From Psychrobacter sp. Cmf 22.2 (lineage in GTDB: Bacteria > Pseudomonadota > Gammaproteobacteria > Pseudomonadales > Moraxellaceae): 64,000 bases of DNA. The notes beneath the pieces were generated by a model, which made no database searches, had not been told where the DNA came from, and saw only the letters and a list, made by a program, of their open reading frames with translations. Shown in pieces: positions 9,138 to 20,002 of this stretch (position 1 is the first letter of the stretch; the number at the start of each line of letters is the position of its first letter). Location of the stretch: the NCBI RefSeq assembly GCF_001921745.1, contig NZ_MRYA01000001.1:1-64000 (forward strand), read 5' to 3'. A program made the translations under genes and the position numbers.

Positions 9138-12100
9138 TTGAAAGATTTACTCGATATTATGCAAAGCCCTACCGCTAGCGGTAATCGTGAGTTTGATAGC
9201 ATTCAAATTACCTTAGCGTCGCCTGATGTTATTAAATCATGGTCGCATGGTGAAGTTAAAAAGCCTGAAACGATTAACTATCGTACGTTCAAGCCTGAGC
9301 GTGATGGTCTATTCTGTGCCAAAATTTTTGGTCCAGTAAAAGATTTTGAGTGCCTATGTGGTAAATACAAACGCCGTAAGTTTCAAGGCGTAATTTGTGA
9401 GAAATGTGGTGTTGAAGTCACTACCGCTAAAGTCCGTCGTGATCGCATGGGTCATATTGATCTGGCGAGTCCGGTCGCGCATATTTGGTTCTTAAAATCA
9501 TTACCAAGCCGTATTGGTCTATTATTAGACATGACGCTACGTGACATCGAGCGCGTATTGTATTTTGAAAGCTACATCGTAACCGAGCCTGGTCTAACTA
9601 GCTTAGAGAAATATCAGCTGCTTGATGATGAAGACTACTATAAAGCCTTGGAAGAGTTTGGTGATGAGTTTGTCGCCAAGATGGGTGCGGAAGCAGTACA
9701 AGACTTATTAAAAGACATTGATCTAGATCTAGAGATTGATGAGCTGCGTGAAGCTATTCCACAGACAGGCTCTGAGACTAAACTTAAAAAAATGTCTAAG
9801 CGTCTTAAATTATTAGAAGCATTCCGTGATTCTAATAACAAGCCTGAGTGGATGGTAATGAATATCTTACCAGTACTACCACCAGATTTGCGCCCGCTAG
9901 TACCACTAGAAGGTGGACGTTTTGCGACTTCAGATCTAAATGATTTGTATCGCCGCGTTATCAACCGTAATAACCGTCTAAAGCGCCTGTTAGAGTTAAG
10001 TGCACCTGATATTATCGTACGTAACGAAAAGCGTATGTTGCAAGAGTCAGTCGATGCCTTGCTTGATAACGGTCGCCGTGGTCGTGCGATTACCGGTAGT
10101 AATAAGCGCCCATTAAAATCTTTGGCTGATATGATCAAAGGTAAGCAAGGTCGTTTCCGTCAAAACTTACTAGGTAAGCGTGTCGATTACTCTGGTCGTT
10201 CGGTTATCGTAGTAGGTCCAACGTTACGTCTGCATCAGTGTGGTTTGCCTAAGAAAATGGCGCTTGAGCTATTCAAGCCATTTACTTACTCAAAATTATT
10301 GTCACACGGTATGGCTACCACGATTAAAGCGGCCAAAAAGATGGTCGAGCGTGAAGAGCCACAAGTTTGGGATATGCTGGCCATGGTAATCCGTGAGCAT
10401 CCAGTACTATTGAACCGTGCGCCAACGCTTCACCGTTTGGGTCTACAAGCGTTCGAGCCGGTACTTATTGAAGGTAAAGCTATTCAGCTGCACCCGCTAG
10501 TCTGTACCGCGTTTAACGCTGACTTTGATGGTGACCAAATGGCCGTACACGTGCCATTAACGCTAGAAGCACAACTTGAATCACGCGCGCTAATGATGTC
10601 GACCAACAACATCTTATCACCTGCAAACGGTGATCCAATTATTGTACCGTCGCAAGACGTTGTACTTGGTTTATATTACATTAGTCGCTCGTCAGTGAAC
10701 GCCAAAGGCGAAGGCATGGTTTTTGCCACTGTCAATGAAGCCTTACGTGCGATTGGTTCAAACGACTTACACGTGAACGCAAAAATCAAAGTGCGTGTGA
10801 CTGAAACGCATGTTGATGACGAAGGCAATCATACTAAAGAGACAAGCTTAAAGGACACAGTTGCTGGTCGTTTGCTGATTTGGAATATCATGCCACAAGG
10901 TATGACATTTGAAGAGTGCAATCAGGAAATGACGAAGAAAAACATCTCGCGTCTGATTAACTCTTGCTATCGTAAGATGGGTGTAAAAGACAGCGTCATG
11001 TTCGCTGACCAATTGATGTATTTAGGTTTTGCGCAAGCAACCCTATCTGGCGTATCGATTGGTTTGGATGATATGGTCATTCCACCAAGTAAAAAGCAGA
11101 TCATTGAAACAGCTGAGGCAGAAGTACGCGAGATTGAAGATCAGTTTGAGCAAGGCTTTGTGACTGCTGGTGAGCGTTATAACAAAGTGGTTGATATTTG
11201 GTCACGTACTAACGACAAAGTCGCCAAAGCGATGATGGATAACTTAGCCACTGATAAAGTCATGAATGCTCAGGGTGAGGAAGAAGAGCAAAAATCTTTC
11301 AACTCAATCTACATCATGTCAGATTCAGGTGCTCGTGGTAGTGCAGCACAGATTCGTCAGCTTGCTGGTATGCGTGGTTTGATGGCAAAACCAGATGGTT
11401 CAATCATCGAGACGCCAATTAAAGCCAACTTCCGCGAAGGCTTGACTGTACTTCAGTACTTTATCTCGACTCACGGTGCGCGTAAGGGTCTAGCGGATAC
11501 TGCACTAAAAACAGCTAACTCAGGTTATTTGACTCGTCGTTTGGTCGATGTTGCGCAAGATTTGGTTATTACTACTGATGACTGTGGTACTGAGCAAGGT
11601 CTGCTCATGACCCCGCATATTCAAGGTGGTGAGATCATCGAAAAACTTGGCGATCTTGTATTAGGTCGTGTGACAGCACGTGATGTTACGTATAACAATG
11701 ATGAAACGAAAGTATTGGTTCCAGCTGGTACTTTGATCGATGAGCAGTGGGTCAATATTCTTGATGAAAACGCAATTGACGATATTTGGGTACGCTCAGT
11801 AATTACTTGTGATGTCGCTCATGGTGTTTGCTCGCAGTGTTATGGTCGTGATCTTGCTCGCGGTCATAAAGTTAATATCGGTGAGTCAGTGGGTGTCATG
11901 GCGGCGCAGTCTATCGGTGAGCCTGGTACTCAGTTAACTATGCGTACTTTCCACGTGGGCGGTGCAGCGAGCTCAGCATCAGTAGATAACAGCATCTCTG
12001 TACGTAATGCTGGTCAAGCGCATTTCGAAAACATGAAGACGGTTGAACATACTGACGGTCACTTAGTTATCGTATCTCGTTCAGCTGAAATCGCTATTAC

Positions 12101-13358
12101 TGATGATTTAGGTCGTGAGCGTGAGCGTTATAAAGTGCCTTACGGTTCAAGCGTATTGGTTAAAAACGAAGAGCAAGTTGAAGGTGGTCAGACGATCGCT
12201 AAGTGGGACCCACATACGCATCCAATTATCACAGAATTCGCGGGTACAGCACGCTTTAGTGATATCATTGATGGTAGTACAGCGACAGTAAAAGTCGATG
12301 ATGCTACAGGTATGAGCTCGTTTGAAATTCTAGCTACTCGTGATCGTTCAAGTACGGCAAAAGATTTACGTCCTGCCATCATTTTGAACACTGATGAAGG
12401 TAAAGAAGTGGTTTACTTCTTACCTGCTGAAACCATCATCCGTGTCAGCGATGGCGAAAAAGTTGCAGCGGGTTCGATCTTAGGTCGCGTACCACAAGCG
12501 ACTTCAGGTACCAAAGATATTACCGGTGGTCTACCTCGTGTGGCTGACTTGTTTGAAGCTCGCCGTCCGAAAGATCATGCCATCATGGCAGAGATGACAG
12601 GTGTCGTCAGCTTTGGTAAAGAGACCAAAGGTAAAAACCGCTTTATTATTACCAATGAAGACGGTGAGGTACATGAAGAGCTTATCCCTAAATGGCGTCA
12701 AATCAACGTCTTTGAAAATGAGACAGTAGCACGTGGTGAGATCATCGCTGACGGTCCACAAAACCCACACGATATCTTACGTTTAAAAGGCCAAACGGCA
12801 CTTGCTAACTATATCGTTAACGAAGTACAAGATGTTTACCGCTTGCAAGGTGTGAAGATTAACGATAAGCATATCGAAGTTATTATTCGCCAAATGCTAC
12901 GTAAAGTTGAGATTACTGATGGCGGGGATTCAAGCCATTTCAAAGGTGATCAAGCTGAATACGCGGATCTTATAGCGTTGAACGCGAAGCTAGAAGCTGA
13001 AGGTAAATTCCCAGTACAGTATGAGCGCCAACTGCTTGGTATTACTAAAGCAAGTCTTGCGACTGAAAGCTTCATCTCAGCGGCGTCGTTCCAGGAGACC
13101 ACTCGTGTACTAACTGCTGCTGCCGTCACTGGTAAAGTAGATGAGTTACGTGGTCTAAAAGAAAACGTGGTTGTTGGTCGTTTGATTCCTGCAGGTACGG
13201 GTCTTGCGTATCATAAAACACGCAAAGAGAAAGCAGAACAAGCGCTGCAGGACAATGATATCAATGCCGCATTTGATATGCCTGTTAGTGATAGTAAAGA
13301 CTTTGCTAGTTTTGACGAGGCCTTTGCACAAGAGCTTAATCAAGATAGCCAATCTTAA
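9138..13358 (+). CDS. rpoC: DNA-directed RNA polymerase subunit beta'
   Basis: This is the beta' subunit (1406 residues), which carries the catalytic Mg site. [12 protein letters not shown] holds the three catalytic aspartates. The N-terminal zinc site begins [20 protein letters not shown]. The second zinc site is formed by cysteines around [19 protein letters not shown]. The bridge/trigger regions appear as [18 protein letters not shown]. The start is TTG, giving MKDLLDIMQ, supported by ACGGAG seven bases upstream and by alignment with the usual MKDLL start. It is last in the cluster and is followed by a strong terminator. Confidence 0.99.
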   Translation: MKDLLDIMQSPTASGNREFDSIQITLASPDVIKSWSHGEVKKPETINYRTFKPERDGLFCAKIFGPVKDFECLCGKYKRRKFQGVICEKCGVEVTTAKVRRDRMGHIDLASPVAHIWFLKSLPSRIGLLLDMTLRDIERVLYFESYIVTEPGLTSLEKYQLLDDEDYYKALEEFGDEFVAKMGAEAVQDLLKDIDLDLEIDELREAIPQTGSETKLKKMSKRLKLLEAFRDSNNKPEWMVMNILPVLPPDLRPLVPLEGGRFATSDLNDLYRRVINRNNRLKRLLELSAPDIIVRNEKRMLQESVDALLDNGRRGRAITGSNKRPLKSLADMIKGKQGRFRQNLLGKRVDYSGRSVIVVGPTLRLHQCGLPKKMALELFKPFTYSKLLSHGMATTIKAAKKMVEREEPQVWDMLAMVIREHPVLLNRAPTLHRLGLQAFEPVLIEGKAIQLHPLVCTAFNADFDGDQMAVHVPLTLEAQLESRALMMSTNNILSPANGDPIIVPSQDVVLGLYYISRSSVNAKGEGMVFATVNEALRAIGSNDLHVNAKIKVRVTETHVDDEGNHTKETSLKDTVAGRLLIWNIMPQGMTFEECNQEMTKKNISRLINSCYRKMGVKDSVMFADQLMYLGFAQATLSGVSIGLDDMVIPPSKKQIIETAEAEVREIEDQFEQGFVTAGERYNKVVDIWSRTNDKVAKAMMDNLATDKVMNAQGEEEEQKSFNSIYIMSDSGARGSAAQIRQLAGMRGLMAKPDGSIIETPIKANFREGLTVLQYFISTHGARKGLADTALKTANSGYLTRRLVDVAQDLVITTDDCGTEQGLLMTPHIQGGEIIEKLGDLVLGRVTARDVTYNNDETKVLVPAGTLIDEQWVNILDENAIDDIWVRSVITCDVAHGVCSQCYGRDLARGHKVNIGESVGVMAAQSIGEPGTQLTMRTFHVGGAASSASVDNSISVRNAGQAHFENMKTVEHTDGHLVIVSRSAEIAITDDLGRERERYKVPYGSSVLVKNEEQVEGGQTIAKWDPHTHPIITEFAGTARFSDIIDGSTATVKVDDATGMSSFEILATRDRSSTAKDLRPAIILNTDEGKEVVYFLPAETIIRVSDGEKVAAGSILGRVPQATSGTKDITGGLPRVADLFEARRPKDHAIMAEMTGVVSFGKETKGKNRFIITNEDGEVHEELIPKWRQINVFENETVARGEIIADGPQNPHDILRLKGQTALANYIVNEVQDVYRLQGVKINDKHIEVIIRQMLRKVEITDGGDSSHFKGDQAEYADLIALNAKLEAEGKFPVQYERQLLGITKASLATESFISAASFQETTRVLTAAAVTGKVDELRGLKENVVVGRLIPAGTGLAYHKTRKEKAEQALQDNDINAAFDMPVSDSKDFASFDEAFAQELNQDSQS

Positions 13359-13392
13359 TTATAAATGCTTGATATATCTTTATAATCAACGT

Positions 13393-13422
13393 AAAAAAGC
13401 CAGCCATGTTGCTGGCTTTTTT
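13393..13422 (+). terminator. Terminator of the rpoBC operon
   Basis: AAAAAAGCCAGC and GCTGGCTTTTTT form a perfect 12-bp stem with a 6-nt loop, 34 bases after the rpoC stop. Confidence 0.92.
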
Positions 13423-13528
13423 ATGGGCAAAAAATAAAAACTAATGGTGGTATTAACCAATAAAATAGTACACTGCTAAAAGCGACTTTGTGAGGCGCTT
13501 CTATTTTATTATTTATGAGGATAATCTT

Positions 13529-14056
13529 ATGGCAGGTAAAGGGCGCGTTGCCAAATACCAAGCTGATCGAACCAATCAAAAGCTGTATTTTTGTCGTCTA
13601 GCTTGTCAGGCAGCGGGCGATAGCAGTGACAAACAGTTGTATCAAGCCCATTGTGAGACTGCTATTTTTCACTTATACGGTACGTTTTTAGCATTTATGC
13701 AAGAGCTTGCACAATTTTATAGTTTGGATATGACAGCACCAACTCTAGAAAGTATTGAACAAGCACTCAAAGAGCGCACTCAAATATCACCAGAGGTACA
13801 GCGTCTAAAGCAATTGCAGCAGCAAGGGTTTTTGGCAAATGTAGAGCGCGCTTATCAACGTTGCTTGTATGCAGTATTACCTGATCAAGTTACTATCAAA
13901 GACGCCAATGACTCGCAGCGACAGCCAAGTGATCTCATAGTGAATGTAGTCACATTATCGAATCAGTGGCTACCCGATGAGGCAACTATACGTGAATGGC
14001 GGCAACAGTTTTTAGAACTGATCGAGCAACTGCGTGCAGGTATGGTAGAGTTTTAG
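13529..14056 (+). CDS. DUF6586-like protein of unknown function
   Basis: A soluble, helical 175-residue protein starting MAGKGRVAKYQADRTNQKLY. I chose the ATG at 13529 because GAGG lies 8 bases before it; an upstream alternative at 13490 lacks a ribosome site. The N-terminal KxxQADRTNQKLYFCRLAC and the HLYGTFLAFMQELAQFY segment resemble the small DUF6586 family of pseudomonads and Moraxellaceae. That assignment is from memory and tentative. No catalytic motif, signal peptide or membrane helix is visible. It sits alone between rpoC and the convergent mrcA, so the context gives no function. Confidence 0.7.
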   Translation: MAGKGRVAKYQADRTNQKLYFCRLACQAAGDSSDKQLYQAHCETAIFHLYGTFLAFMQELAQFYSLDMTAPTLESIEQALKERTQISPEVQRLKQLQQQGFLANVERAYQRCLYAVLPDQVTIKDANDSQRQPSDLIVNVVTLSNQWLPDEATIREWRQQFLELIEQLRAGMVEF

Positions 14057-14146
14057 CGTATATTATCAAAACTAAGATGATAAGCCTTTGCAAGTTGAAC
14101 TATTGGCGGGCTTTCTAAAAGGGTTTAACATTTAGATTTTTAATTC

Positions 14147-14184
14147 TAAAGAGCTTGTTCAACAGATATTGGACAAGCTCTTTA
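14147..14184. terminator. Convergent-gene hairpin between the DUF6586-like gene and mrcA
   Basis: TAAAGAGCTTGTTC pairs with GGACAAGCTCTTTA over 14 bp (one G-U) around a 10-nt loop. It lies between two converging genes. The T tracts on either side are poor, so terminator function is likely but not certain. Confidence 0.6.
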
Positions 14185-14217
14185 GTGCTGTCGTTATTAG
14201 CGAGAAGTACAACCAAT

Positions 14218-16830
14218 TTATTCTGGCATAGGGGGCATGCGCTCTGCTGGCGTTACTGACAGTGGGTTTTGGGGAACGCTGTCATTATCCTCGTTGTTTT
14301 CCTCATTAGGTTCGGGAGCTTTACGCTGCTGCGGCTTAGGTGTCACTGGTTTGGCAACATTACTAACGTAATCGTTTTCCTCATCAGGATCGACGATGCC
14401 ACTATCAGTCATCTCTAAAATACGCTGTTGCTGCTTTTTTGATTTTGCACGGTTATTAACCGAAACCCATTGATACGGCTGGTCTTTTAATTGCTCTCTC
14501 ATAAAGTCCATCCATACTGGTAACGCTGCTACGCCTCCATATTCACGGCGCCCAAGTGTGGATGGTTGATCAAAGCCTATCCAAACCACAGTCGCACTGG
14601 TTGGATGAAAACCTGCAAACCAGGCATCTTTGGCTTCATTAGTAGTACCAGTTTTACCACCGATATCGCTACGACCTAGAGCTTTTGCACGTACCGCTGT
14701 ACCGCGTTGTACGACATCGCGCAAAATATCAGCCATCTCAAAAGCAACCCTTGGCTTTAAGATGCGTGGAGCTTGGCTTGCATGTAAGTATTGTACTGCA
14801 GGTGCCTTTAGACGATCTGCTTGAGGACTGGCGTCATAGACACTTAAGTTATTAGCATCGTCTGCTTGTTTGGTTTCTTCTTCCAAATCCTCACCAGTTA
14901 TTGATTCATCGCTAGATTCAATCTCTGTATTTTCATCTTCAGTTGACTGGTTATACTCTTCAATCAGTTTGGCATTAAGGCTTTCAACTTGTGCATTAAA
15001 GCACAGTGCGCAAGCTTGTTGCGGATTTGCTTGAAACAATAACTTATTGTCATAATTGTAGATTTGTTCAATAAAATAAGGTTGAATACGATGGCCGCCA
15101 TTGGCGAAAGTGGCATACGCAGTGGCCATTTGTAACGGTGTCGCCTGTCCAGTACCAAGCGCTAGTGATAGGGTGGTTGGTAGCTTTTCTTTGTCCAGTC
15201 CAAACTGATCTAGCAAATTACGCGCATCCGAGATGCCAATAGCTTGTAGCAAACGAATAGAGACTAAGTTGCGTGATAGATATAGACCTCGGCGTAAAGT
15301 AATGTCACCTAAAAAACGTTGGTCAGAGTTTTTTGGTTTCCATTCACCTACTTGGATAGGACGATCTGAGACAATACTATCTGAGCGATAGCCTTTTTCT
15401 AGAGCAGCTGTATAGACCAATGGCTTAATCGTTGAACCTGGTTGACGCCAGCCCTGCAGGGCACGATTAAACTTACTGTGATTAAAATCAAAACCGCCAA
15501 CTAAAGCTTCAACAGCTCCTGTATCAGGATTTAATGAAACCAAACTGCCTTGTACTTCTGGTATTTGTGCCAGTTTCCAACCACCGCTATTGGTTGGCAT
15601 GAGGCGAATAATATCATCTTTATTTACAATTTGTTGAGCGTTACTTGGGTAATAACCAAAACGATCCGCTGAAAAATATTTACGTGCCCAGCTCATGCCC
15701 GACCAGTTGACCGTAACGTTTTCACCAGATGGCATTAATGCTTCAAAGCTACGTGAGTTAACTTTGGTGACTTTAGCTGGGTACATTCCGCCATAACGTC
15801 GAAAGTCCTCTAAAGGTTCATCATTCGCTTCTGCGCCGCGCCAGCCATGGCGATGATCGTAGGCTATTAGACCTTTTGATACAGCTGCTTCAGCCGCTTG
15901 CTGTGATTTACTATCAACAGTAAGACGAACGCGCCAGCCTCCATTAATAACTTGTTCACCATAACGATTAACTAAAGCATACCGAGTCATCTCTGCCAAG
16001 TAAGGCATATTGACATCAAGCTTTTCTTGATAAAGTTTTAGACCAATAGGGGCGTTTATTGCTTCACTATGCTCAGCATCACTGATATAACCAAGCTCAT
16101 GCATGCGCCCAATGATCCAGTTACGGCGGGTAAGTGCACGGTCAGGGTTGGCAACCGGGTTATACTTTGAGGGTGCTTTAGGTAGGCCTGCTAGCATAGC
16201 CATTTCAGCAGTGGTCAGATTTTCTAGCGACTTGCTATAGTATTTTTTGGCTGCTGCACGAATACCGTAAGCTCCTTCTCCAAGATAAATCTTGTTGACA
16301 TACAGTGTCAAAATATCGTTTTTACTCAGCTCATCTTCCATTTTACGCGCTAAAAACAGTTCGGTTAATTTTCTGTTTAAAGTACGCTCAGGACTCAAAA
16401 AATAATTTTTGGCGACCTGCATGGTAATAGTAGATCCACCTGTCTGACCTTCATCATCAGTGACCGCTTCGGTAACAGCGCGACCAAGACCCTTAATACT
16501 AATACCACTATGTTGAAAGAACGAAGAGTCTTCTGCAGCTAAGAATGCATTGGTCAAATCTTTAGGAATTTCTTCAAAGGTAACTGGCAATGATAAGCGA
16601 TTGCCGTATTGGCCAATAAGCTTGTCGTCGCTGCTATATATCTGCAGGGGCATCTCAAGGCTGGCTGTTTTTATTTCTTGTGTGCTGGGTAAGGTTGGCG
16701 ACAAATACATAGCCATACCGTAGAAGCCAATTGGCACAGTTAATGCAAGGATAACTGCAAGTGCTAGACAGGCAATAACAATCCCCACCAAAAAGTGAAC
16801 GAGGCGAGCAGTAGCGTTTCTTTTGGTCAT
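14218..16830 (-). CDS. mrcA: Penicillin-binding protein 1A (class A, bifunctional)
   Basis: This protein polymerises glycan strands and cross-links peptides in peptidoglycan. A short cytoplasmic N-terminus and one membrane anchor (about 13-38) precede the GT51 transglycosylase domain (EDSSFFQHSGISIKGLGRA; GGSTITMQVAKNYFL). The transpeptidase domain has SxxK in GSTIKPLVY, SRN in LSRNLVSIRLL and KTGTTNE. An acidic low-complexity insert (about residues 620-665) lies inside the transpeptidase region. I take the ATG at 16830; a TTG five codons upstream is possible, and neither has a good ribosome site. It is divergent from pilM, an arrangement shared with Pseudomonas. Confidence 0.95.
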   Translation of the reverse strand: MTKRNATARLVHFLVGIVIACLALAVILALTVPIGFYGMAMYLSPTLPSTQEIKTASLEMPLQIYSSDDKLIGQYGNRLSLPVTFEEIPKDLTNAFLAAEDSSFFQHSGISIKGLGRAVTEAVTDDEGQTGGSTITMQVAKNYFLSPERTLNRKLTELFLARKMEDELSKNDILTLYVNKIYLGEGAYGIRAAAKKYYSKSLENLTTAEMAMLAGLPKAPSKYNPVANPDRALTRRNWIIGRMHELGYISDAEHSEAINAPIGLKLYQEKLDVNMPYLAEMTRYALVNRYGEQVINGGWRVRLTVDSKSQQAAEAAVSKGLIAYDHRHGWRGAEANDEPLEDFRRYGGMYPAKVTKVNSRSFEALMPSGENVTVNWSGMSWARKYFSADRFGYYPSNAQQIVNKDDIIRLMPTNSGGWKLAQIPEVQGSLVSLNPDTGAVEALVGGFDFNHSKFNRALQGWRQPGSTIKPLVYTAALEKGYRSDSIVSDRPIQVGEWKPKNSDQRFLGDITLRRGLYLSRNLVSIRLLQAIGISDARNLLDQFGLDKEKLPTTLSLALGTGQATPLQMATAYATFANGGHRIQPYFIEQIYNYDNKLLFQANPQQACALCFNAQVESLNAKLIEEYNQSTEDENTEIESSDESITGEDLEEETKQADDANNLSVYDASPQADRLKAPAVQYLHASQAPRILKPRVAFEMADILRDVVQRGTAVRAKALGRSDIGGKTGTTNEAKDAWFAGFHPTSATVVWIGFDQPSTLGRREYGGVAALPVWMDFMREQLKDQPYQWVSVNNRAKSKKQQQRILEMTDSGIVDPDEENDYVSNVAKPVTPKPQQRKAPEPNEENNEDNDSVPQNPLSVTPAERMPPMPE

Positions 16831-16937
16831 AATTAGGCTTATCAAATAAAATTTGCAACAAATATCCCATTATACAGTGAACAAAACAGACAGGTCATCC
16901 TAAAAGTGTAATTTATCCAAACTGAATCTTTAAATAC

Positions 16938-16966
16938 TTGAATATGTCTGTTAAGTAAAGTATTGT
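16938..16966 (+). promoter_or_regulatory. Candidate promoter of the pilMNOPQ operon
   Basis: TTGAAT (16938-16943), a 17-base spacer and TATTGT (16961-16966) lie 55 bases before the pilM start in the mrcA-pilM divergent gap. Each box matches consensus at 4 of 6 positions. Confidence 0.35.
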
Positions 16967-17021
16967 ATTAAATTATTACTGATAACTATCAGAACGTAAC
17001 TATATATAAGGTAAAGCGTCT

Positions 17022-18077
17022 GTGAGGCTACTTACTTCTAAAAAACGACATTTAGTCGGAATAGATATCTGTGCCACCTCCGTAAAGCTAGTTGATATAC
17101 GGCGTCAGCAAGGAATATTTCACCTTAAGTCATATGGAATTGAGGGGCTGTTACCCGGCACAGTCGTTGATAAGCTTATTGTAGATACTGAGGCGGTTGG
17201 TGATGCTATTGCTCGCTTGGTAAAACGTTGTCAGATAACAGGTAGCAGTGGGGCTACCGCTGTTACAGGCTCGGCAGTTATTACCAAGATTATTGATATG
17301 GATAGGGGGCTGAGCGATATCGAACGTGAAGCTCAAATACGTCTGGACGCTGATCAATATATTCCTTACCCACTAGAAGAAGTCAATCTAGACTTTGAAG
17401 TACTAGGTCCTTCATTGGTTGACGACAACTTGGTACAAGTTCTACTTGCTGCGTCGCGATCAGAAAACGTTGATCAACGTGTTGATGCGCTAACCTTCGG
17501 CGGTCTAAAAACCAAGATTATGGATATTGAGTCGCACGCGATAGAGCGGGCGTTTGGATTGATGGCAGATAACTTACCCAATATGCCAGAATTGGTCGCA
17601 TTGGTCGATATCGGACATAATCAGACTACCTTATACATCGCAAAAAATGGTGAGTTTGTCTATAGCCGTGAGCAATTGTTTGGCGGGTCACAACTAACAG
17701 AAGCCATTCAAGATCGCTACGGTTTGTCGTTTGAAGAAGCCACAGTTAACAAACGTGAGCGTGCTCTACCTGATGATTATTATCCAGAAATTCTAACGCC
17801 TTTTATCGAAAGTACTATCCAGCAAATCACGCGCTCTTTACAGTTTTATTTTTCTTCTAGCCAATACAATAGTATTGATCATGTAGTGCTTGCAGGCGGT
17901 AGTAGCTCTATTCCAGGTTTATGGAGCATGGTACAGCAAAAGCTTGATGTGCCAGTGACTGTCGCCAATCCTTTTATCAATATGACCATAGATCCCTATA
18001 TAGACAATGAGCAATTAGAGGCTGATGCCCCAAGCTTACTAGCTGCCTGTGGCCTTGCGTTAAGGAGCTTTGACTAA
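17022..18077 (+). CDS. pilM: Type IV pilus inner-membrane platform protein PilM
   Basis: PilM is an actin-like cytoplasmic ATP-binding protein that docks on the N-terminus of PilN in the pilus alignment complex. The 351-residue product has the actin-fold phosphate loop in LVGIDICATSVKLVDI (about residues 11-26), a second nucleotide motif in LVALVDIGHNQTTLYI, and HVVLAGGSSSIPGL near the end. The start is GTG, with AAGG upstream. The stop overlaps the pilN ATG by one base. It is the first gene of a tightly packed pilMNOPQ operon. Confidence 0.95.
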   Translation: MRLLTSKKRHLVGIDICATSVKLVDIRRQQGIFHLKSYGIEGLLPGTVVDKLIVDTEAVGDAIARLVKRCQITGSSGATAVTGSAVITKIIDMDRGLSDIEREAQIRLDADQYIPYPLEEVNLDFEVLGPSLVDDNLVQVLLAASRSENVDQRVDALTFGGLKTKIMDIESHAIERAFGLMADNLPNMPELVALVDIGHNQTTLYIAKNGEFVYSREQLFGGSQLTEAIQDRYGLSFEEATVNKRERALPDDYYPEILTPFIESTIQQITRSLQFYFSSSQYNSIDHVVLAGGSSSIPGLWSMVQQKLDVPVTVANPFINMTIDPYIDNEQLEADAPSLLAACGLALRSFD

Positions 18078-18727
18078 TGGCTCGTATCAACCTATTGCCA
18101 TGGCGGCAAGAAGAACGCGAACGTAGTAATAAAGAGTTTATTACCTTAGTAGTCGCAGTGACTTTGCTGGCATTACTGTCTGCATTTGCAGCTTGGAGTT
18201 ATTTTAATAATGAGCTTGAAGAGCAGCGCGATGCCAACACTCTTATTGAACAAGAGAATGTACGTTTGGATACGGTATTAACCGAAATCGACAGCTTGGA
18301 GCAGCGCCGAGAAGATATTATTTCACGGATGCAAGTGATTCAGGACTTACAAGGGCGACGTCCGGTACCAGTTCGTCTATGGGATGATATTGCCAAGGCC
18401 ATACCTTCTGCTCTGTACTTAAATAACTTAAAACGCGAAGGAGAGCTTCTCACCTTAACAGGGCTGGCAGACAATCCGAATGTGGTATCAAGCTTGATTC
18501 GTAATCTAGATGGCAGTGAGTGGATGGATAACTCTGCTGTACGTAATATCCAGCAAAATATTACTGCTTATCAGCCAGAAATAGCATTAAATGAAACTGT
18601 CAACTCTGGCGAAAGACCTCGTCCTATATACCCTGAAGACAGCTATGTGCAGTTTGTTGTCACAACGCAAGTTCAGTCAGAAAGCTCCAACATTGATGAG
18701 GGCGCAGAGTCTGGAGGTGAGTTGTGA
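18077..18727 (+). CDS. pilN: Type IV pilus assembly protein PilN
   Basis: A bitopic inner-membrane protein (216 residues). A short cytoplasmic N-terminus, MARINLLPWRQEER, is the conserved PilM-binding motif. A transmembrane helix (about 22-44), a periplasmic coiled coil (about 45-95) and a ferredoxin-like domain follow. It pairs with PilO to link the outer-membrane secretin to the cytoplasmic motor. It overlaps pilM by one base and pilO by four bases, so the three are translationally coupled. Confidence 0.95.
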   Translation: MARINLLPWRQEERERSNKEFITLVVAVTLLALLSAFAAWSYFNNELEEQRDANTLIEQENVRLDTVLTEIDSLEQRREDIISRMQVIQDLQGRRPVPVRLWDDIAKAIPSALYLNNLKREGELLTLTGLADNPNVVSSLIRNLDGSEWMDNSAVRNIQQNITAYQPEIALNETVNSGERPRPIYPEDSYVQFVVTTQVQSESSNIDEGAESGGEL

Positions 18728-19440
18728 AGCTTATCCGTAAAAAAACGCTAATTAAGTCTAAAAAAACTGCAGTAAGCAGTAAGAAGCAATTTAATTTCAA
18801 TGATTTTCGTCGTAGCTTTGAGTCTTTAGATACAGAAAACTATGGCAGTTGGCCAATACCCGTTAAGGTAACGGTACTTATATTTATCGTTGCTTTTATT
18901 GCAGCCCTAGCTTGGGCGTTGCCTATCAGTAGCAAAATCGATGCGATCACTGCGGCTGAAAGTGAGCAACAAACGCTACTTGATAGCTATCGTCAAAAAG
19001 AGTCACGTGCACGTCATTTAGAAGCTTATAAAGCTCAAGTAATCCAAATGGAGACAGAGTTCAATACCTTACTTGACCAGTTACCCAAAGATACCCGTGT
19101 GTCGGAGCTGGTAGAAGGTATCAATATGACGGGTGTCGGTAGCAATATTCGCTTTCAAGATATTTCTGTAGAGCCTGAAATAGAAAACGAGTTTTTTATT
19201 GAGCAGCCTATTCGCATTGCAGCTTTGGGTGAATACCATCAGTTTGGTAGCTTTATTAGTGGTCTTGCAGCGTTACCACGCATTATCACCATGCATGATT
19301 TTGAAGTCAGTAATCCGCAGCCGACACTAGAGGCCATACCAGAGCTAAATCTAGTGCTACAAACCAAGACTTATCGCTCAAAAGAAGTGGTAGATGAGGT
19401 AACAACGCCAGCCACTGACGATACTGCAGGGGGCAAATAG
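18724..19440 (+). CDS. pilO: Type IV pilus assembly protein PilO
   Basis: PilN's partner in the inner-membrane alignment complex, 238 residues. It has a positively charged N-terminus, a transmembrane helix (about 47-66) and a coiled coil (about 75-120). The conserved LDQLPKDTRVSELVEGINMTG leads into the periplasmic ferredoxin-like domain with GEYHQFGSFISGLAALPRI. The GTG start lies within the pilN stop (GTGA). It is followed after one base by pilP. Confidence 0.94.
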   Translation: MKLIRKKTLIKSKKTAVSSKKQFNFNDFRRSFESLDTENYGSWPIPVKVTVLIFIVAFIAALAWALPISSKIDAITAAESEQQTLLDSYRQKESRARHLEAYKAQVIQMETEFNTLLDQLPKDTRVSELVEGINMTGVGSNIRFQDISVEPEIENEFFIEQPIRIAALGEYHQFGSFISGLAALPRIITMHDFEVSNPQPTLEAIPELNLVLQTKTYRSKEVVDEVTTPATDDTAGGK

Positions 19441-19441
19441 T

Positions 19442-19975
19442 ATGGATATTAGAAAATTCTCAGCCCTGTTTACATTAAGTATGGCAGCTATATGGTTGAC
19501 TGGCTGTACTGATCGCATTGGTATGGCGGGACAGGCGATGAGTGAGATTCGTAACTCACCTTCGCAGCCAATCGAGCCACCGCCAAAAGCAGAGCTAGTA
19601 GAGGATTTTGTATATAGTGCAAGCTTAGTGCGTAGCCCGTTCTTGCCACCAAGTCTCATTAATGTACAAGGACCAAACATACCGTCAGATGGTGTGCGCC
19701 CTGATATTACGCGAATCAAACAACCACTTGAACAGTATGATATTGCGCAGCTTACCTTTCGTGGCGTATTGATATCTCCTGAAGGTCAACAGTATGCATT
19801 GGTCCAACGTCCAGATGGTTCGGTTGCTAACGTTAAAGTAGGCGATTATCTTGGACTAAACGACGGCCGTATTGTTGAAATCACGCCGACCCAGATTAAT
19901 TTGATTGAAATTGTGCCAGATAGCCGCGCCGGGTTCATTGAAAGACCTCAGTCGTTGGTCTCACCTATAAATTAA
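19442..19975 (+). CDS. pilP: Type IV pilus lipoprotein PilP
   Basis: An inner-membrane lipoprotein that bridges PilNO to the secretin PilQ. The 177-residue product has a lipoprotein signal with lipobox LTGC (Cys22), a proline-rich linker, and the conserved beta-domain with LTFRGVLISPEGQQYALVQR followed by VKVGDYLGLNDGRIVEI. It lies one base after pilO and 27 bases before pilQ, in the standard order. Confidence 0.94.
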   Translation: MDIRKFSALFTLSMAAIWLTGCTDRIGMAGQAMSEIRNSPSQPIEPPPKAELVEDFVYSASLVRSPFLPPSLINVQGPNIPSDGVRPDITRIKQPLEQYDIAQLTFRGVLISPEGQQYALVQRPDGSVANVKVGDYLGLNDGRIVEITPTQINLIEIVPDSRAGFIERPQSLVSPIN

Positions 19976-20002
19976 GTTGGCAGATTTTTTGAGGAATAAG
20001 TA

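Noticed and set aside
9638-10138. 166-codon minus-strand ORF inside rpoC
   Set aside because: It lies entirely within a certain gene, has no ribosome site and gives a composition typical of an antisense shadow.
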